Source: CAG-582 sp964636965 | GTDB taxonomy: Bacteria; Bacillota_I; Bacilli_A; RF39; UBA660 | DNA length: 24,799 bases | Direction: 5' to 3' | Assembly: GCA_964636965.1 (NCBI GenBank) | Contig: CAZWST010000021.1 | Coordinates: forward strand, 1 to 24,799 | Shown here: in pieces, positions 1 to 6,900 of the stretch | Numbering within the stretch: position 1 is the first letter of the stretch | How the letters are laid out: the number at the start of each line of letters is the position of its first letter | Notes under the pieces: generated by a model | The model's database searches: none | Seen by the model: the letters and a program-made list of their open reading frames with translations, nothing else | Told to the model about the DNA's origin: nothing | Position numbers and translations under genes: made by a program

Positions 1-48
1 TGACTTTTAATCAGAGGGTCTGGGATTCGAATTCCCAACGGGACACCA
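1..48 (+). tRNA. tRNA-Lys(TTT), 5'-truncated by the window edge
   Basis: The window opens inside the anticodon arm: the loop CTTTTAA carries anticodon TTT. A variable region, a five-pair T stem with loop TTCGAAT, the 3' acceptor strand ACGGGAC, discriminator A and an encoded CCA at 46-48 follow. The 5' acceptor strand and D arm lie outside the window. A hairpin terminator follows 10 bases later. Confidence 0.93.
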
Positions 49-58
49 TTTTGAATAT

Positions 59-86
59 AAAAGCAACATTAAAACGTTGCTTTTTT
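59..86 (+). terminator. Rho-independent terminator after tRNA-Lys
   Basis: GCAAC (63-67) pairs with GTTGC (76-80). Flanking A and T runs extend the stem, and a run of six T follows at 81-86. The site ends the tRNA transcript. The A-run on the other side could also stop the leftward gene at 106-531. Confidence 0.8.
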
Positions 87-105
87 CATTGCCTAAAAAA
101 AGAAA

Positions 106-531
106 CTAAGCAAATAGTTCCTTTTTATATTTTAAATTTTTATCAGTAACAATTATTCCAAAGCCATCATCTAGCTTATAAATCTCTTCATACTTGTTTT
201 CCATAACACCATTATTAGCAACTCTTTTTTTAGGAATTACAAATGCTTGTCTATTTCCATTTGTAAAAGATAAATTTATTTCGACGATATCTTTTTTGTT
301 TGCTAGCCTTTTATAAAGATCATGTTCTTCACTTGCAAAATCATCCAGTATTTTTATCATAAAAAAATTTGCTCCTAATTCTGAAGAGTTGTCGATTATA
401 TTATATGTTGATTCATCTCCATTATCATCTAAATTAGCAATAAAAAAATGATCAAAGTAATCAGATGATACAGAAATTGTTTCATTACTGCTGGTTTTTA
501 GATCTATGTTGTAAATACATCCTGTACTCAT
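106..531 (-). CDS. Hypothetical protein, 141 aa
   Basis: I do not recognise a family. The start is set at the ATG at 529-531 (protein begins MSTG) because AGGTG sits about 5 bases upstream and a TATAAT box lies just before that. An upstream in-frame ATG at 562-564 would fall in the promoter. The protein is soluble and acidic, has no signal peptide or membrane segment, and is mixed alpha/beta in character. Near the C-terminus, IYKLDDGFGIIV resembles a beta hairpin. It ends in TAG. It is divergent from the MvaI/BcnI-like nuclease gene, with a 124-base gap, so joint regulation is possible but not shown. The ORF antisense to it (465-653) has no ribosome site and is not called. Confidence 0.7.
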   Translation of the reverse strand: MSTGCIYNIDLKTSSNETISVSSDYFDHFFIANLDDNGDESTYNIIDNSSELGANFFMIKILDDFASEEHDLYKRLANKKDIVEINLSFTNGNRQAFVIPKKRVANNGVMENKYEEIYKLDDGFGIIVTDKNLKYKKELFA

Positions 532-609
532 TCTATCACCTATATAAATTATATCATATATCAAAATTTTATGCAGTAAAAATTTTTATTCGACAAATTT
601 TTTCCTATA

Positions 610-637
610 TTGCTGATAGTATAGCAAACATTATGTT
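610..637 (+). promoter_or_regulatory. Possible promoter of the nuclease gene with an internal inverted repeat
   Basis: TTGCTG (610-615) and TATGTT (632-637) are 16 bases apart and stand upstream of an AGAGGA ribosome site (644-649). Inside the spacer, TTGCT (610-614) and AGCAA (623-627) form an inverted repeat across an 8-base gap, which could be an operator. The -10 match is only moderate. Confidence 0.35.
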
Positions 638-655
638 AAAGAAAGAGGAATAAAA

Positions 656-1396
656 ATGAATGAATCAATGGAATTATTGCTAAAAAAGTTTAATGAAACG
701 AGGAAATTGGGATACGTTGAGACAACAAGAGGCGGATCGACTGGGATAGGAAAAACATTTGAAGATCTGTTAGGTAAAGATGAGGACAGAACAAGTAATC
801 CTGATTTTCATGGTATTGAAATAAAAACAAGATTACAAAATAGTATTTATCATACAACATTATTTAATAAAACTCCTAAAGGAAGAGAAGAATTTGAAAT
901 AAAAAGGATATTAAGAACTTATGGCTATCCTGATAAATCTATGAAACAGTATAAAACATTTAATGCAACAATATATGGAAGTTATTTAAGTTGTATTGCT
1001 GGAAAATATTTAATGGGTCTTAATGTTGATTATAATAAAAGGAAGGTACTACTAAAAATAGTTAATATGAATATGGAACTGATTGAAAATTATGTTTATT
1101 GGGACTTTGATGAATTGAATAAAATGTTAAATAGAAAACTTAAATACTTAGCGCTGGTTACAGCCACAAAAAAATATACTGAGGGGAAAGTATATTATCA
1201 CTATAAAACAATAGATTTTTACAAATTAAAGGATTTCGAAACATTTTTAAAATTAATTGAGCTAGGTATCATATGTGTATCATTTCACATAGGAATTATT
1301 AAAAGAGGTGAACGTATAGGAGAAATACATGATAGAGGTACAAGTTTCAGAATAAAAGAAGAGCACATAGAAAAACTATTTGAAAAAATCAAATAA
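656..1396 (+). CDS. MvaI/BcnI-family restriction endonuclease-like protein, 246 aa
   Basis: The protein resembles the MvaI/BcnI group of PD-(D/E)XK nucleases, which in characterised members cut short degenerate sites, often as monomers. The N-terminal third holds the family signature: GGSTGIGKTFEDLLG (26-40), then PDFHGIEIK (49-57). This supplies the catalytic triad candidates D50, E55 and K57 (PD-x4-ExK). Length fits the family (about 220-260 aa). The ATG at 656 is preceded by AGAGGA at 6-base spacing. No DNA methyltransferase is encoded in this window, so it is a solitary nuclease here. It could be a repair or defence nuclease, or half of a system whose methylase is elsewhere. The fold family is fairly secure; the biological role is inferred. 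Confidence 0.8.
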   Translation: MNESMELLLKKFNETRKLGYVETTRGGSTGIGKTFEDLLGKDEDRTSNPDFHGIEIKTRLQNSIYHTTLFNKTPKGREEFEIKRILRTYGYPDKSMKQYKTFNATIYGSYLSCIAGKYLMGLNVDYNKRKVLLKIVNMNMELIENYVYWDFDELNKMLNRKLKYLALVTATKKYTEGKVYYHYKTIDFYKLKDFETFLKLIELGIICVSFHIGIIKRGERIGEIHDRGTSFRIKEEHIEKLFEKIK

Positions 1397-1424
1397 GAGA
1401 AAATAAAAGGGGAAGCAAGAATAT

Positions 1425-1454
1425 AAAAAAAGAGCCAAATTATTGACTCTTTTT
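1425..1454. terminator. Bidirectional terminator between nuclease gene and tRNAs
   Basis: A 12-base stem (1427-1438 with 1443-1454, loop ATTA) has A/T runs on both sides. On the minus strand the single C/A mismatch becomes a G-T wobble and the tail is a long T run, so it is stronger for the tRNA-Arg/tRNA-Pro transcript. On the plus strand it serves the nuclease gene. Confidence 0.75.
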
Positions 1455-1465
1455 GTAATCAAAAA

Positions 1466-1542
1466 TGGTCGAGAAGACAGGATTCGAACCTGCGACCCCT
1501 TGGTCCCAAACCAAATGCACTACCAAGCTGTGCTACTTCTCG
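1466..1542 (-). tRNA. tRNA-Pro(TGG)
   Basis: A 77-nt cloverleaf on the minus strand: acceptor CGAGAAG/CTTCTCG, D arm with AGCTTGG, anticodon loop TTTGGGA (TGG), T arm with GGTTCGAATCC, discriminator A, encoded CCA (complement of 1466-1468). The discriminator A plus CCA matches the UGGU bulge of the proS T-box in this window, so this tRNA is a plausible ligand of that leader. Confidence 0.96.
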
Positions 1543-1546
1543 ATAC

Positions 1547-1623
1547 TGGTGCGCCCAAAGGGAGTCGAACCCCTAACCTTTAGATCCGTAGTCTAACGCT
1601 CTATCCAATTGCGCTATGAGCGC
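1547..1623 (-). tRNA. tRNA-Arg(ACG)
   Basis: A 77-nt cloverleaf on the minus strand: acceptor GCGCTCA pairs with TGGGCGC, anticodon loop CTACGGA (ACG, expected to be edited to ICG), T loop TTCGACT, discriminator A and encoded CCA. It lies 4 bases upstream of tRNA-Pro in transcription order and shares its promoter and terminator. Confidence 0.96.
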
Positions 1624-1665
1624 ATCTCCCGTATGAGATTGCATCCAAATTCAAATTACTCATTA

Positions 1666-1693
1666 ATTATAACATATATTTTTTAAAATGCAA
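1666..1693 (-). promoter_or_regulatory. Promoter of the tRNA-Arg/tRNA-Pro pair
   Basis: On the minus strand, TTGCAT (1688-1693) and TATAAT (1666-1671) are 16 bases apart. TG one base upstream of the -10 box makes it an extended -10. It stands about 42 bases before the first tRNA. Confidence 0.75.
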
Positions 1694-1794
1694 GCAAATA
1701 TCTTACACCTTATATAAATATCTTATATAAATATAATATAATAAATTTACAAATATATGTATAAAAATTAATTAAAAATTAAAAAATAATGTAA

Positions 1795-1824
1795 TTGCAA
1801 CTAATAAATGATATATTATATAAT
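1795..1824 (+). promoter_or_regulatory. Promoter of the LysM-Esx fusion gene
   Basis: TTGCAA (1795-1800), 18-base spacer, TATAAT (1819-1824), followed by GGTGA (1840-1844) and the ATG at 1849. This gives the LysM gene its own transcript, separate from the essC operon. Confidence 0.75.
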
Positions 1825-1848
1825 AGCAAATAGTAAGTTGGTGAGATA

Positions 1849-2862
1849 ATGGAAAACGAATACGAATACGTTGTTAAAGAGGGAGACACACTATCAGATA
1901 TACTTTATAATTTAACTGGCGATGGAACCAGTGAAATGTACAATCGAGTAGCTGCCGATAACAATATAAGTAACGCTGATCAAATAGTTCCAGGTCAAAA
2001 GATAACTATTAATAATGAGTATATAAATAATTCTACAATTGGATCTTCTTCAAGCAATTCCAATGTTGGAGTTTCTTCATCATCTAATGCAAATGCAGGA
2101 AGGAATGGAATGCCATCAAGTATACCATCAGGTGAAAACTCTACAGCATCAAACGGATCATCAACTCCTAATACAAATTCCGGAAGAAATGGGATGCCAT
2201 CTAATGTACCTTTAAGTGGAACAACTACTTCATCAGAAAATGGTGCAAACGCAGTATTATTTGAATCAGAAGATCAAGCAGCTTTGGAAGAAGTGCTTGC
2301 AGGAAAACAAACAACTTCTCAAGTGGCAGTCAATGATAATTTAAAAAATACTGAAGCTCAAGTAACGGGCGAAAGAAAAGCTGTAACAAATGATAGATTA
2401 TCTACCAATCACGAGCGACCTGCTACTACAAATAATTCATCAACAGATTATAGCACAGGAACTTACATACCAAGCGACTATGAAATATGCTACCCACAAA
2501 GTGTTTCAGGTTTTGATCCTAGAGATAGTTTCAAAACATTTCAAATAAAGGAAAATGCTGGAGATCACTTTGTAGCAGTTAATAATCAAGTTAGAAAGTG
2601 TGGAACAGACATAGATGGAATCATTAGTTCTTTAAATACATTAAAAACAAAAATGGGTGAAAACACCGGAACTACAACACAAATTGAACAAATTACTTCA
2701 GCTTTAGCAGAAAAGAAACAAGATTTAATTACAAAGAATTCCGAATTAATAGAAGCATGTTATGAAGTACTTCAATACGTTTATGAAAATAAATCATCTA
2801 AAGCTGATGAAGCATCAGCTGTATACGATGTTATTTCGAATATAGATATATATAAAGGGTAA
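1849..2862 (+). CDS. LysM domain fused to a C-terminal Esx-like (family A) domain, 337 aa
   Basis: Residues 4-54 form a LysM peptidoglycan-binding domain (VKEGDTLSDILY at the start, VPGQKITI at the end). Residues about 55-210 are a low-complexity Ser/Asn/Thr linker with two copies of a GRNGMPS-x2-P motif. Residues 211-337 align without gaps to the whole small protein encoded at 8961, with about 70% identity by hand count, including ICYP, KENAG, TDIDGII and KMGENTGTT. There is no Sec signal peptide: LysM starts at once. A LysM protein without a signal needs another exit route, and the Esx-like tail beside essC suggests type VII export (inference). The start is supported by GGTGA 4 bases upstream. 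Three Cys of the family A domain are retained (ICYP, RKC, EAC). It has its own promoter and a bidirectional terminator. Confidence 0.85.
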   Translation: MENEYEYVVKEGDTLSDILYNLTGDGTSEMYNRVAADNNISNADQIVPGQKITINNEYINNSTIGSSSSNSNVGVSSSSNANAGRNGMPSSIPSGENSTASNGSSTPNTNSGRNGMPSNVPLSGTTTSSENGANAVLFESEDQAALEEVLAGKQTTSQVAVNDNLKNTEAQVTGERKAVTNDRLSTNHERPATTNNSSTDYSTGTYIPSDYEICYPQSVSGFDPRDSFKTFQIKENAGDHFVAVNNQVRKCGTDIDGIISSLNTLKTKMGENTGTTTQIEQITSALAEKKQDLITKNSELIEACYEVLQYVYENKSSKADEASAVYDVISNIDIYKG

Positions 2863-2892
2863 ATATATAAAAAAATAATATTAAACAGATAA

Positions 2893-2920
2893 AAAAATTA
2901 CGAAATATTTCGTAATTTTT
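2893..2920. terminator. Bidirectional terminator between convergent genes
   Basis: A perfect 13-base inverted repeat (2893-2905 with 2908-2920) has a 2-base loop, with A and T runs on the two sides. It lies between the LysM-Esx gene and the convergent membrane-protein gene ending at 2926, and can serve both. Confidence 0.85.
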
Positions 2921-2925
2921 ATTTA

Positions 2926-3834
2926 TTATATTTTCATTCCACAACCAGGGCAAAAGCCGTTCGCACCAACAAGAGATGAGCCACATCTACTACATTTTAA
3001 TTCATCATTTTTCGTTTGAACAGAGTCAACATTTTCGTTTTTATCTTTTCCTCCAAAAGCAATAGATTCTTTAGTAGGAGCAACATTTTCATATTCCTTA
3101 ATAGTAGTTTCAATCTTTTTTTCAACGGAATTATCTGTTGCAATTTTTTCTTCAAGTTTATCAACATTTTCCAATGAAATGTTATTAATATCAAAATCAT
3201 CATTAAGTTCGATAAATTCATTGTTATCAAAATCATCAGCTGAAGGTAAGACTACGTCTTTTTCTTTAATTTCTTCAACATCATCAAAAACGTATTCATC
3301 ACTAAGAATATTACTTTCTACATTATCGATAAAATTATTATCCTTAGATTCTTCGACGTTTGTCCTATCTCTATCAACTTTGGAGTTCTTAAATTCATAC
3401 TCTATATCTGTTAAATCATTTTCTAATCTTTTTTCTAATGCATCAATATCGTTAACATTTTTTACATAACAATCGTCAACAACAAAATCAATGTTCCTTT
3501 TTTTAGAAAAAGCTATATAGGGCATAAATATCCATGGAAAAAAAACTGATAAAACAGATTGCCATCTTTTACATCTATATTTTTTTGTAATAACATATGT
3601 AGAACAATATAGAGAAATAACATTTACAACTGGTATAAAAATTATCCAAAATGGTAAATTACAAATTTTAAAATATTTATAAAGATTATAAAATGGAACT
3701 AAGCTATAGTAAGGAGGAATATTTTCTTTTTTAAATATTTTCCACAAAGATATTATAAATATAATTCCACAAAAAATGGAATAAATATTAAAGATAAATA
3801 ATAAGTTTTTAACTATCTCTATAATACCTTCCAT
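2926..3834 (-). CDS. Membrane protein with DUF5684-like N-terminus, acidic middle and C-terminal zinc ribbon, 302 aa
   Basis: Residues 1-110 are membrane-embedded. They contain hydrophobic segments near 10-33 and 62-80, another around 93-109, and a YYSLVPFYNLYKYFKI stretch of the DUF5684 type. Residues 112-280 are strongly acidic and probably disordered. C281, C284, C295 and C298 (CxxC-x10-CxxC) form a zinc ribbon at the extreme C-terminus. Residues 207-217 (FIELNDDFDIN) resemble the repeat of the protein at 9819 and the single motif of the protein at 12747. The start at 3834 has GGAGG 4 bases upstream; an upstream in-frame ATG at 3885 would overlap the -35 box. It is divergent from essC with back-to-back promoters, which suggests a T7SS-linked role. 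That role is unproven, and I cannot assign a biochemical function. Confidence 0.75.
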   Translation of the reverse strand: MEGIIEIVKNLLFIFNIYSIFCGIIFIISLWKIFKKENIPPYYSLVPFYNLYKYFKICNLPFWIIFIPVVNVISLYCSTYVITKKYRCKRWQSVLSVFFPWIFMPYIAFSKKRNIDFVVDDCYVKNVNDIDALEKRLENDLTDIEYEFKNSKVDRDRTNVEESKDNNFIDNVESNILSDEYVFDDVEEIKEKDVVLPSADDFDNNEFIELNDDFDINNISLENVDKLEEKIATDNSVEKKIETTIKEYENVAPTKESIAFGGKDKNENVDSVQTKNDELKCSRCGSSLVGANGFCPGCGMKI

Positions 3835-3856
3835 ATAGCCTCCATAATATAAATAA

Positions 3857-3885
3857 ATTATATAAGAATAGCCTAAATAAATCAA
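3857..3885 (-). promoter_or_regulatory. Promoter of the zinc-ribbon membrane protein gene
   Basis: On the minus strand, TTGATT (3880-3885), 17-base spacer, TATAAT (3857-3862). Transcription would start near 3850, just upstream of the GGAGG site and the ATG at 3834. This supports the shorter start. Confidence 0.75.
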
Positions 3886-3892
3886 TATATGA

Positions 3893-3921
3893 TTGTTAAG
3901 TAATTTTTTTAATGATATAAT
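3893..3921 (+). promoter_or_regulatory. Promoter of the essC-esaB operon
   Basis: TTGTTA (3893-3898), 17-base spacer, TATAAT (3916-3921). The -35 box is only 7 bases from the -35 box of the divergent gene, so the two RNA polymerase sites are back to back and likely compete or share control. Confidence 0.75.
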
Positions 3922-3945
3922 AAAATAAAATAGAGGGTGCTTAGA

Positions 3946-6900
3946 GTGATAATAGTAGGAATAAAAAATAGCAAAATTTTTAAAATACCATTACCCAGCA
4001 GTATTGAGGGAAATTATCTAATAAAAGATAATGCTGGTACAACTATCGGATACATTGCTGCAGAAGAAAATAACTGGGTTGTATATCCAAATCAAAATTA
4101 TATTCTAAGCTATGGCGATAATTTTGTAAAAAAAGCCAAAATAGAAGAATACTCTCAATTTATAATAAAAAATACAATCGATGGTAGTGTAAGCGTACTA
4201 GTTGCATCTCCAACAATAGAACTAAATGCCCTTGAATTAAAACCTAAAAAAAATAAAATAACAATTGGTAATGCAGCCACTTCAGATATATGCTATAATT
4301 CAACATTTATTAGTCCATTACATGCAACTTTAACCCACGATAAAGATAGATGGTATATTGAATGTGCAAATAATTCCTACATTTTTGTAGATGATAGACT
4401 AGCCAGAAGAAAAAGACTTAATCATGGTGATGTAGTCTATCTTTATGGACTTAAGATTGTCTGCTTATGTGATTTCATTATATTAATGAATTCGGTGAAA
4501 ACTAATCAACTTACATTAAATAATGATTGTTTTGAAAAAAGGCAACCAATTTCTCAAGAAGTAAAGAAAGAATCTTTTGCCTTACAAACAGAATTTGAAA
4601 CTTTTGATGCCAAAGACCAATTTTTAAGATCACCTAGATTTAAAACTTCAGTAACTCATCAAAAGATTAAATTAACATCACCACCTGAAAGTCAAACACA
4701 ACAAATTCAACCAGCAATTTTAACTATCGGACCACAACTTACAATGATGTTATCGTCTATTATTGGTATGTTTACAACACTTACAAATGTCGCAAGTGGA
4801 AATCAAACACTATCGGCTTCAATACCTACATTGATTTTAACAGCTGTAACAATGGTAAGTTCTTTATTGTGGCCTACAGTTACTAGAAAATGGAGTAAAA
4901 AGGAAAATAAAAGAAGAGAATTAATTAGAATTAGATCATATAGAAAATACTTGGATAAAAAAGAAAAAGATATATTAGATATCATATCCAACCAAAAACA
5001 AATTCTACTAGAAAATAATGTTAGCTTGGAACAATGTCAACAAATAATTTATCAACGAAAGAGAAATTTGTGGGAAAGAACCATTGAAGATGACGATTTC
5101 CTAACTGCTAGAATAGGAATTGGTTTTATTCAACCAGATATAGATATTGAGTATGATGAACAAGATTTCTCTGTAAAAGATGATGTATTAAAAGATGAAC
5201 TAAACGATTTAGTAAAAAAGTTTAATTACGTGGAAGAAGCACCTTTAAATTTTTCTTTCTTAAAAAATAGAATTTCTGCAATTGTCGGAAACTATGGCAT
5301 TTTACAACCTTTCTTTGAAAGCATATTATTACAAATCATGACTTTCCATCTCTATAGTGAATTAAAAATCATAGTTCTTACAAGTGAAGCACATGCTAAA
5401 GATTGGGATTTTATAAAATTTCTACCTCATTGCTGGGATAACTCTAGAACACGAAGATTTTTTGCAGCAACAATAGATGAAAAGAAAAAGATTGCTAGTT
5501 ACTTAGAAAATGTCATTAGTGAAAGAGAAAATGCACTTAATCCTGATGGAAAAAAGAATGCAAATGGTGCTCAACAGTTAGATGAATTTGCTTATAAAAA
5601 GTTTAATTGCTATTACCTAATAATAACAGATGATATAGCATCATGCAGACACTTAGATGCAATAAACAAAATAATGGATATGAAGGAAAATCTTGGTTTT
5701 TCTATGATTATTAAAAATGATAGAATAACAAATTTACCTAATCAATGTACAACATTTATGAACATCAATGAAGAAACTTCTGGAATGTTTGGAAATGAAT
5801 TAAATAAGGGTGAACAAAAACAATTCAAAGCTGACTTAAATAGAACTATAAATGTAGAAGACTGCGTTGAAAAGATTGCTAATATTTATGTCAAAGTACC
5901 AAAAGAAAAACATGAATTACCAAAGTCAATCGGTTTTATGGAAATGTATGGTGTAGGAAATGTTGAACAATTCAACTCACTTGATCGATGGTCAAGTAAT
6001 AACCCTGTAGTAAGTCTTTCTGTTCCAGTAGGAATAGATCAAAATGGCGACCTATTTAACATGGATATACATGAAAAAGCTTATGGACCACACGGATTAG
6101 TTGCAGGAACTACTGGATCAGGAAAATCCGAATGGATCATAACTTACATTCTATCATTGTGTGTTAATTTCTCGCCATTAGAAGTTCAATTTGTATTAAT
6201 AGACTACAAAGGTGGTGGACTAGCTGGTTCTTTTGAAAATAAAGAAACAGGAATAAGATTACCACATTTAATTGGAACTATCACAAACCTTGATAAATCT
6301 GAAATTAGAAGAAGCTTGGCATCACTAGAAGCAGAATCAAAAAGAAGACAAAGAATGTTTAATGAAGCTCGTGAAAAATTAAATGATAGTTCAATGAATA
6401 TATATAAATATCAACAATATTATCGAAAAGGAATGTTAGATGAACCATTATCTCATTTATTCTTAATCTCGGATGAATTTGCAGAATTAAAATCACAAGA
6501 ACCAGAATTCCTTGATCAATTAGTATCAATAGCACGTATTGGTAGATCATTAGGAATTCACTTGATACTTGCAACGCAAAAGCCTGCAGGAGTTGTTGAT
6601 GAACAAATGTGGTCAAACTCAAGGTTTAAAGTTTGTTTACGTGTTCAAGATAAACAAGATTCAGTTGATATGATAAAATGTGATGATGCAGCTTACTTAA
6701 AGCAAACTGGAGCATTCTATTTTCAAGTTGGATTAAATGAATTCTTTGGATTAGGTCAATCTGCATATGCTGGTGCAAAATACAAACCAACTAGTATATT
6801 AAAGAAAAAAATAGAAACATCATTAGACGTAGTTGATAGAACTGGAGAAATAATTAATACAGTTGATTATATTGAACAAGATCCTCAAGAAAATACTTCA

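Noticed and set aside
465..653. Plus-strand ORF of 62 codons between the first two genes
   Set aside because: It is mostly antisense to the minus-strand gene, has no ribosome site, and its aromatic-rich composition is typical of a shadow frame.
3179..3469. Plus-strand ORF of 96 codons, Ser/Leu-rich
   Set aside because: It is antisense to the acidic region of the membrane protein. Ser/Leu richness is the expected shadow of Asp/Glu/Asn codons, and there is no start signal.
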